A model generated the notes under the pieces. The model was not told the DNA's origin. It made no database searches and worked only from the letters and a program-made list of their open reading frames with translations. 46,566 nt of DNA, from contig NZ_WHVW01000026.1 of the NCBI RefSeq assembly GCF_009651005.1, positions 1 to 46,566 on the forward strand, given 5' to 3'. Source of the DNA: Sporosarcina obsidiansis (GTDB lineage: Bacteria > Bacillota > Bacilli > Bacillales_A > Planococcaceae). The stretch's first letter is position 1. Each line of letters begins with the position of its first letter. Positions 1 to 8,068 of this stretch are shown one piece after another. The position numbers and the translations under genes were made by a program.

Positions 1-21
1 CTCTGATTTTAGTACCGAAAT

Positions 22-64
22 GACAAAAGGGTTGGAAATCGTTACGATTTCCAACCCTTTTGTC
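22..64. terminator. Bidirectional intrinsic terminator
   Basis: Two perfectly complementary 21-nt arms (22-42 and 44-64) around a single central base form a very stable hairpin. The upper stem is flanked by A-runs on one side and T-runs on the other, so it can stop transcription from either direction. It lies just past the 3' end of the leftward gene ending at 104 and probably serves it and a convergent gene outside the window. Confidence 0.75.
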
Positions 65-103
65 TACAGTCTGAGAACTTCCAAGTGGAAGTTCTTAATT
101 GAT

Positions 104-586
104 TTATTTAACCGTGGCCATGTAGTTAGAAATAAATCTCTCTAACTCCAAAAGATATTCCTTTCCCTTTTCAAGTACATTTGTCCCGTCTTCGAAGTGG
201 TATGTGTAACCGGTTGTTGCACCCTCTTCACTCACTAGAATTTCTTTAATCTCTGATTTTTCTTCACCAGCGACTGTTAGCGAAGCGGAGATTTCACTAT
301 AACCATGTGCAACTGTTTTTAACGGTTTTACATGGATATTTAAATTTCTAATGCCTTTAAAATATTTGATGGCTTTTTTATTTTTAATAAGATTCCTATA
401 TTTTTTTGACTTGCCTTTACTTTTAGCATCATCATGGGCATATTGTAAAATACTCCTTGCCGCAGTAGAGAATGCACTCACGCAATATTTAAAGTGTTCG
501 ATATTACCTTCGTGATACTTGCTTTGCATTTCTGAATAGAAATACTCGGCTTCATTAAATTTTTCTTTTTGATTTTCAACAGACAC
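104..586 (-). CDS. Hypothetical protein, 160 aa
   Basis: I do not recognise this protein. The start is a GTG preceded by a good GAGGAAGTG ribosome site, and the gene ends 40 nt before the bidirectional terminator. The product is soluble, with no signal peptide or membrane segment. The first two thirds look helical and rich in Lys, Glu and aromatic residues; a short beta-rich stretch (about residues 88-135, containing ATTGYTYHF) is followed by a C-terminal helix. It probably forms a single-gene transcript. Its neighbours are other small unrecognised genes next to a prophage remnant, so a phage or accessory origin is possible but unproven. Confidence 0.6.
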   Translation of the reverse strand: MSVENQKEKFNEAEYFYSEMQSKYHEGNIEHFKYCVSAFSTAARSILQYAHDDAKSKGKSKKYRNLIKNKKAIKYFKGIRNLNIHVKPLKTVAHGYSEISASLTVAGEEKSEIKEILVSEEGATTGYTYHFEDGTNVLEKGKEYLLELERFISNYMATVK

Positions 587-762
587 GTAATCACTTCCTC
601 AACCATTTTTACATTTACAATACTACATAAGCGAATTGGAGACCTCCTTTTTACTCATTCAAGACGAAAAAGTAATGCTAGCTTATACTGCGTTTAGTTG
701 CCCTCAACCTCGGCAGCCAAATATTCCATAAACAAGCATATAAAGAACGCCCGGGTGGATGC

Positions 763-1224
763 TCAAGTTTGTAATGATCGGTATTCTTTTAAATATATTT
801 CAATTTTCTCTATGAGATTGTTAAAGGTTCTTGACAAAGAACCACTCATTTCCCTATCCATGTATCCAGTCAGTTCCGCTTCAGCAATAGTAATATCCAT
901 ACTCCTGACATCATCCGCTAAGTCCTGATGCAGTAGATAAAATTCAGAAAAAAATTTAGGCCTAAAGTTCGCTCGATAAACCTTTAGGTTGAATTTTTCC
1001 CTTCCACCATCGTAAACAATCATCTCATGTTCACCGACAAGTTTAAGAATTTCACTATATATTTTTAGACGCGCGATGTTCTCTACTTGTTTTTCTTTTT
1101 CAAGCTCTCGTGAAAGTTGCCTTTTCAAAACATTGGTTTGCGTCATATACGTCGCTATTCCACCGACCGCAACCCCAAGCAGAGGCAATAACGAGTTAAC
1201 GATTTGAGTCCAGGTAATATTCAT
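763..1224 (-). CDS. Small membrane-anchored hypothetical protein, 153 aa
   Basis: ATG start with a strong G-rich Shine-Dalgarno (GGGGGAGGGG on the minus strand). The N-terminus has one hydrophobic segment, about residues 8-27 (LLPLLGVAVGGIATYM), followed by a charged helical region beginning KRQLSRELEKEKQ that looks like a short coiled coil. The layout is an N-terminal anchor with a cytoplasmic helical tail. I do not recognise a family or function. It is divergent from the gene at 1354 and shares its 129-bp intergenic region, which carries a 10-bp inverted repeat. Confidence 0.6.
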   Translation of the reverse strand: MNITWTQIVNSLLPLLGVAVGGIATYMTQTNVLKRQLSRELEKEKQVENIARLKIYSEILKLVGEHEMIVYDGGREKFNLKVYRANFRPKFFSEFYLLHQDLADDVRSMDITIAEAELTGYMDREMSGSLSRTFNNLIEKIEIYLKEYRSLQT

Positions 1225-1250
1225 TTTAAAAACCCCTCCCCCTATCTTCC

Positions 1251-1325
1251 AATATTCGACAGAGAGAATATTTAACCTTCTTATTACCTACAAATAGAGG
1301 GTTTTAGAAGATTTGGTCGAATATT
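1251..1325. promoter_or_regulatory. Divergent promoter region with inverted repeat
   Basis: AATATTCGAC at 1251-1260 is repeated in inverted orientation (GTCGAATATT) at 1316-1325, framing the intergenic region between two divergent genes. GAATATTTAA/GAATATTAAA motifs recur nearby. This could be a shared operator. No regulator is identified. Confidence 0.3.
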
Positions 1326-1353
1326 AAACTTACTAAGAGAGGGGTAGTTCATT

Positions 1354-1965
1354 ATGAATGAAAATATTACAGACATAGCAGCAAAAGACGTCATCGTTCA
1401 AGCAAGTTTATCGGCAATACCCTTTGTTGGAAATTCGTTGTCTACAGCATACTTCTCCACGAAACAAGAGAGACGATTTAGGCGAATCGAAACTTTTTAC
1501 TGCGATTTATCTGAACGTCTCTCGACTATGGAAGATGGTATTCTTCCGTTTCATTCCCACGATGAAGAAAGTCTTGTTACTTTAATCGAGCGTTTAAATG
1601 AAGAAATTGAAATAGAATCTTCTGGAAAAAAGAGGGATTACTTCAAGAATTATTTCATTAATTTGCTCCAAAGCCCTACAATTGAAAGAAATTATGACGA
1701 GCGTCAGATGTTATTGGATTGCTTAGCATCTATTACTGTTTTAGAGTTTGAAGTTTTATTAAGTTATTCAGAATTACACAAGCATATCGTTTCAACTCAG
1801 GAGGTTGAAGAGGGATTACGTGATGGCGCTATATCTAGACTCGAAAACCTTGGTTTACTAAGGGCGAATTATGTCACTGAAACTTTTCTTGGTCAAAGTC
1901 CTACAATAAAAATAGTTTCACTTTCTAAGTTTGGAGAAAAGTTTATTGAATTTTGTATAGTATAG
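1354..1965 (+). CDS. Hypothetical protein with C-terminal winged-helix-like region, 203 aa
   Basis: ATG start after an AGAGAGGGG ribosome site. Residues about 15-35 are weakly hydrophobic (ASLSAIPFVGNSL), then the chain is charged and helical. The last 70 residues (helical ITVLEFEVLL, then GAISRLENLGLL and a beta-hairpin-like end) have the rhythm of a winged helix-turn-helix, where a helix is followed by 'sRLenlGLl'. It might bind DNA or be a membrane-associated signalling protein; I do not recognise the family. It stands alone and is divergent from the gene at 763-1224. Confidence 0.6.
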   Translation: MNENITDIAAKDVIVQASLSAIPFVGNSLSTAYFSTKQERRFRRIETFYCDLSERLSTMEDGILPFHSHDEESLVTLIERLNEEIEIESSGKKRDYFKNYFINLLQSPTIERNYDERQMLLDCLASITVLEFEVLLSYSELHKHIVSTQEVEEGLRDGAISRLENLGLLRANYVTETFLGQSPTIKIVSLSKFGEKFIEFCIV

Positions 1966-2011
1966 CCTGAGATTAATCAGGCTATTACGCATTAGGGTCC
2001 GAATGTGCAAT

Positions 2012-2302
2012 TCATTTAAAATGATAATATTTAACGTATACACTATCCTCACTATCTTCCCCATCAAATGTATACATTAAAAAACATTCATCTTCGAATT
2101 CATCTTCATACAAAAACACAACTTTCTCTTTTCTGCCTTTGACTTTACTCAGCATAATCCCGCAATCTTCCAAAAAGTGTTCCGGCTTATGAATTTCATC
2201 CGAAAAATCTCCAACAGAACGAAAGTTTCCCTCTATGCGGATTGTATACTCAATAAAATATTTAGGTTTAGTCAAAGCAATCACCATCCTTGTAATAATC
2301 AT
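2012..2302 (-). CDS. Hypothetical protein, about 87-96 aa
   Basis: Small acidic protein with alternating beta-rich segments (KYFIEYTIRIEG; EKVVFLYEDEF; VYVKYYHFK). No family recognised. The ATG at 2302 has no clear ribosome site. A TTG at 2275, giving a product starting MTKPKYF, lies after AAGGATGGTGATT and may be the real start, which would give 87 residues. It lies just downstream of the prophage tail remnant on the same strand and might be its last surviving gene or an independent chromosomal gene. Confidence 0.5.
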   Translation of the reverse strand: MIITRMVIALTKPKYFIEYTIRIEGNFRSVGDFSDEIHKPEHFLEDCGIMLSKVKGRKEKVVFLYEDEFEDECFLMYTFDGEDSEDSVYVKYYHFK

Positions 2303-2339
2303 ACGTTAAGGATGGATTTTAAACCATAAAAAATACACC

Positions 2340-2501
2340 TTACTCTGTAGGTGCTTCGTTAATGTCATATCCAATTTCAGTTAGTTTCTTGCCGACTTCA
2401 TCACGTAAATTTGATAAATCAGGAACCATACTATACGGATACGTGCCCGCCATAACCGCACCAAACCAAACTCTCGTCAACATGCTATTTCCGTTAAACA
2501 T
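2340..2501 (-). CDS. CD1375/XkdX-like small phage protein, 53 aa
   Basis: The start at 2501 is chosen because GAGGAGG lies 9 nt upstream and because the product then begins MFNGNSM, matching its neighbour. The pattern 'VW-x(3)-V-x(2)-G ... VPDLSNL' is that of the tiny CD1375-like proteins found after tail-fibre genes in Firmicutes phages; their role is unknown. It is a diverged tandem duplicate of the next gene upstream, which it follows by 1 nt. Confidence 0.6.
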   Translation of the reverse strand: MFNGNSMLTRVWFGAVMAGTYPYSMVPDLSNLRDEVGKKLTEIGYDINEAPTE

Positions 2502-2575
2502 ATTATTCAGCCTCCTCAATAATAGACGTAACAACTTCAATGAGATTAGACAAATTAGGAACCTCTGAAAGTTCT
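2340..2575 (-). mobile_element. Two tandem CD1375-like tail-end genes (phage cassette 3' part)
   Basis: This stretch and the two genes upstream (to 3570) form the usual end of a phage tail module on the minus strand: tail fibre, small tail-associated protein, then tiny CD1375/XkdX-type proteins. No holin, endolysin, terminase, capsid or integrase gene is present beside them, so this is a remnant rather than a prophage. Confidence 0.5.
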
Positions 2576-2637
2576 TTGTCGCCTTTTTTGACCGCATCAG
2601 CCCACACCCTTACAACCATGCTGTTTTTGTTAAACAT
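2503..2637 (-). CDS. CD1375/XkdX-like small phage protein, 44 aa
   Basis: Starts at 2637 after a GGGAGG ribosome site and reads MFNKNSMVVRVWADAVKKG, then VPNLSNL. It shares the MFNxNSM start, the VW core and the VPxLSNL motif with the adjacent 53-aa protein, so the two arose by tandem duplication. It belongs to the small proteins encoded between tail fibre and lysis genes in Bacillus-type phages. Translationally coupled: 1 nt separates it from both neighbours. Confidence 0.6.
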   Translation of the reverse strand: MFNKNSMVVRVWADAVKKGDKELSEVPNLSNLIEVVTSIIEEAE

Positions 2638-2638
2638 A

Positions 2639-2917
2639 TTACATACCTCCCATTGAAATGAGCATGGATAATTCCATGACTGCTTCATTCAAATCTTTGC
2701 GCAAAACATCAATCTCACTCGGTGGTATATCCTCAAAAACCACTTCATGTGGTGTCTTGCTGACATCCACACCGATTCTATCTGTCGTTTTGATACGTTT
2801 GTTGACGGGAATATCCACCCATAAAAATGGAACGCCTTGTGGCTCTCGCGGTGCGGGTTGTCCGCTTCTTGTAGATAGGATATAGCCTTGTTCGTCGTAG
2901 ATAATTAGCGTCTTCAT
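2639..2917 (-). CDS. Small phage tail-associated protein, 92 aa
   Basis: The ATG at 2917 follows AAAGAGGAGTG and gives a product starting MKTLIIYDEQGYILSTRSGQ. Its N-terminal beta-hairpin (DEQGYILS), the central PFLWVDIPVNKRI and a C-terminal helix match the small proteins that follow tail-fibre genes in Firmicutes prophages and probably belong to the tail tip. The family name is not certain. It sits between the truncated tail fibre and the CD1375-like pair, all tightly spaced on the minus strand. Confidence 0.55.
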   Translation of the reverse strand: MKTLIIYDEQGYILSTRSGQPAPREPQGVPFLWVDIPVNKRIKTTDRIGVDVSKTPHEVVFEDIPPSEIDVLRKDLNEAVMELSMLISMGGM

Positions 2918-2934
2918 AATAACACTCCTCTTTT

Positions 2935-3570
2935 TTATTCGTATGCTATCCAATCAGCCGTTGTAGCCATGTTTATTTGCGAATTGATTACAAATCCATT
3001 ATCTGTTATTTTGTTAAAAGAAGCGTGTTCAATAACAGCACCTGACGCATGTACACCGGATAACATTCCACCATATGCACCTATTACTTTGTCAGATCCT
3101 ATCATCACTTTGTGGAAATCATTTATTGAGCTTATTACGGCACGGTGAAATGCTTCGTTAATTGCGTAGCATATAACAACTGAAGGTCTGAAAGGTAAAT
3201 TTGTAACTGTTAAACGACCTGTACTATCTGTAGATTTTGTTCCGCTCGCCCACTTCTTCCCTGTAGAAATATGCCCAATTGCACCAGCCAAATCATTAAA
3301 CGTAGGTTCAGGCGGGATAACCACCGCTGGGTCAACACCAGTAATCGCCGCACCTACTGCGTTTTTACCGTTACTGGCTGACGTAAAAGCCGCATCTGCC
3401 CTGTCCATTGCCGCTTTGACAGCAGCTGGCGTGGCTGCAAGTGTGTTGCTTGTGCTTGCCGTACTATTTGATAGTTGTACGTGCCCAGCTTTCGTAAGTG
3501 ACGCCTTTTCCGCCAAATACGACACAAAAAAAAGAGCAGCCAATTGGATGCCCTCAAAAGTATGTTTCAC
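2935..3570 (-). CDS. Phage tail fibre protein, C-terminal part (5'-truncated)
   Basis: Residues about 24-60 carry the tail-fibre repeat (SLTKAGHVQLSNST ... AATPAAVKAAMDRADAAF), followed by the linker GKNAVGAAITGVDPAVVIPP common in Bacillus prophage tail fibres and then a beta-rich tip domain. Normal fibres are several hundred residues longer. Here the reading frame starts at a GTG with no ribosome site, and the first 20 residues (KHTFEGIQLAALFF) do not fit the family, so the 5' portion was lost and the frame is a fusion or relic. It heads the remnant tail cassette; the ABC operon begins 94 nt away. Confidence 0.65.
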   Translation of the reverse strand: MKHTFEGIQLAALFFVSYLAEKASLTKAGHVQLSNSTASTSNTLAATPAAVKAAMDRADAAFTSASNGKNAVGAAITGVDPAVVIPPEPTFNDLAGAIGHISTGKKWASGTKSTDSTGRLTVTNLPFRPSVVICYAINEAFHRAVISSINDFHKVMIGSDKVIGAYGGMLSGVHASGAVIEHASFNKITDNGFVINSQINMATTADWIAYE

Positions 3571-3663
3571 TAAACAATAATAGATTCGATGATGAAAAAT
3601 ACCTATTAATCAGGTAGCCTCTAATGGAGGAATGTAACTTCTACTTTCCTATGAAATTTCATT

Positions 3664-5250
3664 TCACCTTCCTACAAAAACAACCTTTTTCAAAATCAAC
3701 ACATCACATACAGCGATGACAACAAGAACAATAGTCGTTGTCATGCTAAGAGGCATGGCAGTCGAATACAGGTAGAAATGAAATCCCGATACGACCAACA
3801 ACAATGGCAGACCAAAAAGAAGACTGAAGATCACGTTTGGATTCGATTTTATCGCTTCAGACGGGTTTTTCCATTCCGTCAACGGATGTTTCCGATCATA
3901 CAGCGATGCCAGCAAATTATAACTGAACATCAACAAAAGGACCACCACAGCCAGCAAGAACGAATGGATTGTAAAGTGTCCAAAGAACATCAGAATTACA
4001 AAGCTGCTGATGATTGCCATAGCGCCAATGGCAGACGATAACCACACTTTGAAAAGATAGACCTTCCTCTGGTCAAACGGCAAACTTTGCAATGAAGGAT
4101 AGTACTTGCCCTCCCTGGAATACGGGGTACCGCTCGTATTATTCATGCAGCTCATAAATAGCACGAAATAGGCATACATAAATTCTAATCGACCGTCTTC
4201 CAACAGATTCATTGGCATCCATTGGTTCTCATAGGCCAGCAATAAACCGACTGATAGGATGGGTGTCATTATGCTACTTAAAAGAATTTGCAGCTTAAAA
4301 TACGGGTCCGACTGGATGATCCATTTTTCTCTCTGCATATAGCGGCCCCAAACATTGTCCCCCGCATACCCTTTCGATTTCCTGAAAGTCGTAGAACCCA
4401 TCTCCATCGCTCCATTTTGCAAATAGTTCACCGCCAAATTATGGACCGTTCCTTTGAACAACAGGAAATTCCCCGCCCAAAAAAGAAGGAATATGAGGAG
4501 GAAGTGTAACGATAGATCAGCAGACGTATAGACAGCGATAATCGGTTTCAATACGGGTACTTGCCCGACAGCCTCATAGATCCGTTCCATCAACGTTGCG
4601 ACGGACTCGATGAGGGTCATGAGAGTAGACATGGAAAAGCCCGCCCAAAGTGTGGCGATTTGCAGTTTTGAGCTCATGACTATCCATAAAATGAAAACCA
4701 TCGCAATTCCTAGCGCAGTGATACTATTTAGAAGTAATGAAGTCATGGTGGATAGATGCTTACGCAATAGATGAAGCAGCGACAAAAGAAATAGTAGCAA
4801 TAATACTGTAAAAACAAGCAACGTCGGTAGGAGTAACACCCATTTCAGCAGGTGCACCCAACTCCTCCCCCATCCCAATAAAATAACGGTGGGAATTTGG
4901 AGAATACCTGTCAGGATGAGCGGAAAAAGTAAACTGCTGATTACCTTGGCACTGACAATCCGTTGCGGTTTGATCGGCAACGAAGCCATCAACCCATATT
5001 CTCGGTAGCTAAAAATAACGGAAATGGAGAAGTAAACCGTCAGCAAATAGACAAGAATAATGGAAAACGCCAAGTGATAAAATAAATAAATCGGCAACGT
5101 GCTAATACTGTAGATGGCGATATTTACAATGGCCATCTGCACGACCATGTAAGCCAAGGCGAATAGAAGTGTTACCCGGACGACTATCTGTTTCGGAACT
5201 GTATAGGCAGCGGAAGCGAAAAATAAAGGCAACGGAAATCTACGCTTCAT
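3664..5250 (-). CDS. ABC-2 type exporter permease, 528 aa
   Basis: Integral membrane protein with at least ten hydrophobic segments. It begins at the ATG at 5250 (GGAGAAG upstream), overlapping the end of the ATPase gene by 11 nt. The size and pattern, with paired helices, long cytoplasmic loops and a charged middle region (FRKSKGYAGDNVWGRYMQREKW), fit the large ABC exporter permeases paired with SkfE/YthP-type ATPases. The exported substrate is unknown. It is the last gene of a five-gene operon with the yxlEFG-like genes, which suggests two exporters under one control. No clear terminator was found in the 94 nt behind it. Confidence 0.75.
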   Translation of the reverse strand: MKRRFPLPLFFASAAYTVPKQIVVRVTLLFALAYMVVQMAIVNIAIYSISTLPIYLFYHLAFSIILVYLLTVYFSISVIFSYREYGLMASLPIKPQRIVSAKVISSLLFPLILTGILQIPTVILLGWGRSWVHLLKWVLLLPTLLVFTVLLLLFLLSLLHLLRKHLSTMTSLLLNSITALGIAMVFILWIVMSSKLQIATLWAGFSMSTLMTLIESVATLMERIYEAVGQVPVLKPIIAVYTSADLSLHFLLIFLLFWAGNFLLFKGTVHNLAVNYLQNGAMEMGSTTFRKSKGYAGDNVWGRYMQREKWIIQSDPYFKLQILLSSIMTPILSVGLLLAYENQWMPMNLLEDGRLEFMYAYFVLFMSCMNNTSGTPYSREGKYYPSLQSLPFDQRKVYLFKVWLSSAIGAMAIISSFVILMFFGHFTIHSFLLAVVVLLLMFSYNLLASLYDRKHPLTEWKNPSEAIKSNPNVIFSLLFGLPLLLVVSGFHFYLYSTAMPLSMTTTIVLVVIAVCDVLILKKVVFVGR

Positions 5251-5941
5251 GATTCTGCTTCTCCAGAAAAATAGATTCAAGAGAACCTTGTGCCATCAGT
5301 TTGTTGATGGCTTCATGCAAAATAATCCGGCCACCCTGCAAAATGGTGATCGAGTGGCAAATCTTCTCAGCAACATCCAGTAGATGGGTTGAAAAGAAGA
5401 CTGTTCCTCCAGCTTGCACATATTCCTTCAAACAATCTTTAAACGTCACAACGGCATTGGGATCTAAGCCATTCATCGGTTCGTCCATGATGAGAATCGG
5501 TGGCTGAATCGTAAAAGCCGCAATGAGTGACATTTTATGGAGCATTCCATACGAATAGGACCCCATCGGTGCATGAATGGATGTCTCCATACCAAATCGT
5601 TTGATGTACATACTCAACTTTGCGTCATCTACTTCCCCGTATAAAGGAAGCAAGAATTGAATCCAATCATATCCGGATACATTTTGAAACACATGAATGG
5701 TGTCTGGAATATAATAAAATTGCTTTTTATACAGAAGCGAGTCCGATTGGGAAACCCCATTGATAGAGATGGTTCCATCGTCTTGTTCTAAAATACCCGT
5801 TATACAATGAATCGTCGTCGTTTTCCCCGCTCCATTGGCACCGACAAAGCCTAAAATCTCTCCTTTTTCAACTTGCAGATCAACTCCGCTCAATATCGTA
5901 TGAGCTCCGAAGCTTTTTCTAAGATTCCTTATCGTTAACAT
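5240..5941 (-). CDS. ABC transporter ATP-binding protein, 233 aa
   Basis: Complete nucleotide-binding domain: Walker A GANGAGKTT (about residues 35-43), a variant signature SYGML in place of LSGG, Walker B ILIMDEP followed by a D-loop, and the switch histidine in FFSTHLLD. It is of the ABC-2 exporter type (SkfE/YthP-like). It starts at ATG 5941 with GAGGGGG upstream, 15 nt after the yxlG-like permease, and overlaps its own permease by 11 nt, so the two subunits are translationally coupled. It presumably energises the 528-aa permease. Confidence 0.8.
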   Translation of the reverse strand: MLTIRNLRKSFGAHTILSGVDLQVEKGEILGFVGANGAGKTTTIHCITGILEQDDGTISINGVSQSDSLLYKKQFYYIPDTIHVFQNVSGYDWIQFLLPLYGEVDDAKLSMYIKRFGMETSIHAPMGSYSYGMLHKMSLIAAFTIQPPILIMDEPMNGLDPNAVVTFKDCLKEYVQAGGTVFFSTHLLDVAEKICHSITILQGGRIILHEAINKLMAQGSLESIFLEKQNHEA

Positions 5942-5956
5942 ACATGAATCCCCCTC

Positions 5957-6742
5957 TTACTTTTGAAACTTCTTTTTGGCAATCCAGAAATACGTGACAC
6001 CTACTGTGATCCCAATCCATAAAAGCGTAAAGAAAAAACTCCATCCAACTTGCGGATTCATGGTTCCGGTCGCTAGTAAGGAAATTGCTTGAAGACTCAT
6101 TCCCGCTGGACTCAACAATGCTAGAATCGGATGCAACCCTGCGGTCACTGCACAAAAGAACAAAAAGACGATGCCAATCAAAGCGATAATTCCTTGGCTA
6201 TTGAATATCGTACTCACCATGACAACAAAGGAAACGATAAATAACAACCACACGAAGTAGAACAGCATAGAAAGGAGAAATTCATTCCAAGGCACGGTTG
6301 AGAATAGAAATGTCGCATAGCCATAGGATGTAAGAAATCCAAGAGATAAACAAAAAGCCAGAAATACAAATTGCGAGAGCACTTTACTCCAAACAAAGGA
6401 CAAGGTCGACACCGGTCTCGTCAGAATGAAAGACAGCATCCCATTCGCCTTCTCCGACTGAATGACACCCATAAGAGAGACAACGAGAATGATCGTACCC
6501 AGTTGATTGAATTGCGCATCGATTGTGGAAGCCATCACCTCGGCACCACTTACTTGAGTGACAGAAGGATCGATAGTGATGCCGTCCATCCCGCCTACAC
6601 TTTTCAGTATGCTTGGCAAATAATGCATCATGATCGGTTGTGTAGCCCCCAGCAATATAAACACCAATGGCAGCCAAACTATTTTAAATTCACGGACTGT
6701 CTGTGAAAATTCCTTTTTCGTCAATACAGAAAACGCGCTCAT
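5957..6742 (-). CDS. yxlG: YxlG-like ABC exporter permease, 261 aa
   Basis: ABC-2 permease with about six transmembrane helices (for example IVWLPLVFILLGATQPI near the N-terminus and a C-terminal pair ending VTYFWIAKKK). The length of 261 residues agrees with B. subtilis YxlG. Its ATG overlaps the stop of the yxlF-like ATPase by 4 nt (ATGA). The order PLDc_N-domain protein, ATPase, permease is the yxlE-yxlF-yxlG order of the B. subtilis sigY operon. No sigma factor gene is present here, and an ArsR-like regulator is found instead. The substrate is unknown. Confidence 0.7.
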   Translation of the reverse strand: MSAFSVLTKKEFSQTVREFKIVWLPLVFILLGATQPIMMHYLPSILKSVGGMDGITIDPSVTQVSGAEVMASTIDAQFNQLGTIILVVSLMGVIQSEKANGMLSFILTRPVSTLSFVWSKVLSQFVFLAFCLSLGFLTSYGYATFLFSTVPWNEFLLSMLFYFVWLLFIVSFVVMVSTIFNSQGIIALIGIVFLFFCAVTAGLHPILALLSPAGMSLQAISLLATGTMNPQVGWSFFFTLLWIGITVGVTYFWIAKKKFQK

Positions 6743-7647
6743 ACATCCACCACCAAGTCTAAAAAGATTTCCTCAATTGTTTCGATCCCGCCCACTTCAA
6801 AATTTCGAATATCAATTGGATACTGTAACGCCTCCCCGAGCAATCTGTTTTTATCATTTTCAATCTGGTTCACATAGATTTGTGCTTTATTCCCAAAAAC
6901 CTTCACTCCCTGTACATACGGCAACTGTTTCACATGTTCCCACCATGAGCTGTTTCCGGTACCGATCGTCATTTGGATCGCCACATCGCCATTTCGGTTC
7001 AACAATCCAATCTTCGACGTATCTTCAATCTTCTCGCCACTTTTAATCACGACAAACCGTTCGCATATTTCCTCTGCGTCATTTAATATGTGCGTAGAAA
7101 ATAGGACGGTCGTATCCTCTTTGATCTCTTGAATTAAGTTCAGAACTTCTCTTCGTCCAATCGGGTCAAGTGCCGAGACTGGTTCATCCATCAAAACGAA
7201 AGACGGCTTATGCAGCAGTGCCTGGGCAATTCCTAGTCGTTGCTTCATTCCTCCGGAGAACGTCCCCACCTTCGAGTCTTCTTCACTCGCAAGCCCCACT
7301 CGCGACAAAATATCAGGAATCTCTCTTTTCAGCTCCTGTCTCGTGAGTCCTGATAACTCCCCCATAAACAACAGCGTCTCAGCAGCGGTCATCCAGTGAT
7401 AGAAATTCGGATATTGAGGCAAATAACCGATTTCTCGTTTCATCGTAGAAAGAGGCTTTCCATCCAGCCGAACTTCGCCTTGATCCGCTTCCAAAATATC
7501 TGCAATGATCTGGATCAATGTCGTTTTTCCTGCGCCATTCGGACCGATCAGCCCGACACATTCCCCCTTTTCAATTGTCATTGAATACCGATTAACTGCT
7601 TTTTTCGTTTTAAATGTTTTGGTTACATCTGTAATCTCCAATTTCAT
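6739..7647 (-). CDS. yxlF: YxlF-like ABC exporter ATP-binding protein, 302 aa
   Basis: All ABC ATPase motifs are intact: Walker A GPNGAGKTT, signature FSGGMKQ, Walker B FVLMDEP with D-loop SALDP, and switch histidine LFSTHIL. A C-terminal extension of about 90 residues follows the catalytic domain, as in NosF/CcmA-like exporters. It overlaps both neighbours by 4 nt, showing tight translational coupling with the yxlE-like and yxlG-like genes. It energises export of an unknown substrate through the permease at 5957. Confidence 0.75.
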   Translation of the reverse strand: MKLEITDVTKTFKTKKAVNRYSMTIEKGECVGLIGPNGAGKTTLIQIIADILEADQGEVRLDGKPLSTMKREIGYLPQYPNFYHWMTAAETLLFMGELSGLTRQELKREIPDILSRVGLASEEDSKVGTFSGGMKQRLGIAQALLHKPSFVLMDEPVSALDPIGRREVLNLIQEIKEDTTVLFSTHILNDAEEICERFVVIKSGEKIEDTSKIGLLNRNGDVAIQMTIGTGNSSWWEHVKQLPYVQGVKVFGNKAQIYVNQIENDKNRLLGEALQYPIDIRNFEVGGIETIEEIFLDLVVDV

Positions 7648-7883
7648 GTCCTTCTTCTATCCTTTCTTCCTAAAATGAAGTACAAAATAGGCCCAATCGT
7701 ATTGAACAAAATGATAATCAGTGTCCACATCAGTACGTTCTCTCTTCGATGGCGATTCCGATACAGATCAATCAGTGCAAACAAGATAAGTACTACAGCT
7801 ATCAGGATAAAAGGCAGAAGTATCGGAATGATGGCCATCCAATCTATATCGTTAAAATCATTCCATCCATAATTTAGTTGCAC
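7644..7883 (-). CDS. yxlE: PLDc_N-domain small membrane protein (YxlE-like), 79 aa
   Basis: GTG start directly after GGAGGTG. Two hydrophobic helices (IPILLPFILIAVVLILFALI and a second ending IGPILYFILGRKD) are separated by a basic loop RNRHRRENV. The ending 'GPiLYfilGRkd' is the hallmark of the PLDc_N domain, as in B. subtilis YxlE, which acts as a negative regulator of SigY together with YxlD. It is the first gene of the exporter operon and overlaps the ATPase gene by 4 nt. A sensory or assembly role here is inference. Confidence 0.75.
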   Translation of the reverse strand: MQLNYGWNDFNDIDWMAIIPILLPFILIAVVLILFALIDLYRNRHRRENVLMWTLIIILFNTIGPILYFILGRKDRRRT

Positions 7884-7894
7884 AATTCACACCT

Positions 7895-7930
7895 CCATAT
7901 GTTATCATTATCAATAATGATAACATATGG
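7895..7930. promoter_or_regulatory. Large palindromic operator before the yxl operon
   Basis: Perfect inverted repeat: arms 7895-7911 and 7914-7930 (17 nt each) around a 2-nt centre, with core GTTATCATTAT / ATAATGATAAC. It lies immediately upstream of the ribosome site of the yxlE-like gene, in the divergent region shared with the ArsR-like regulator at 8069, so it is a likely binding site for that regulator. Confidence 0.6.
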
Positions 7931-7990
7931 TTTTAAGAAATCCATACTTTTTGTCAACTTTACTTTCCATCCATTCTGCTTTATTATTTT

Positions 7991-8004
7991 TGATAACATT
8001 ATCA
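7991..8004. promoter_or_regulatory. Second GATAAC-type palindrome
   Basis: TGATAACATTATCA is a 6-nt inverted repeat around CA. It reuses the GATAA/TTATC half-site of the large palindrome about 70 nt away, on the side of the ArsR-like regulator gene. It could be an autoregulatory operator. Confidence 0.45.
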
Positions 8005-8068
8005 TTTTATAAATTAATGATCTGTACAACTGATTGGAACAGCATTCATATGATTTGGAGGAATGAGT

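Noticed and set aside
698..928. 76-codon plus-strand ORF
   Set aside because: It lies mostly antisense to the better supported gene at 763-1224 and lacks a ribosome site.
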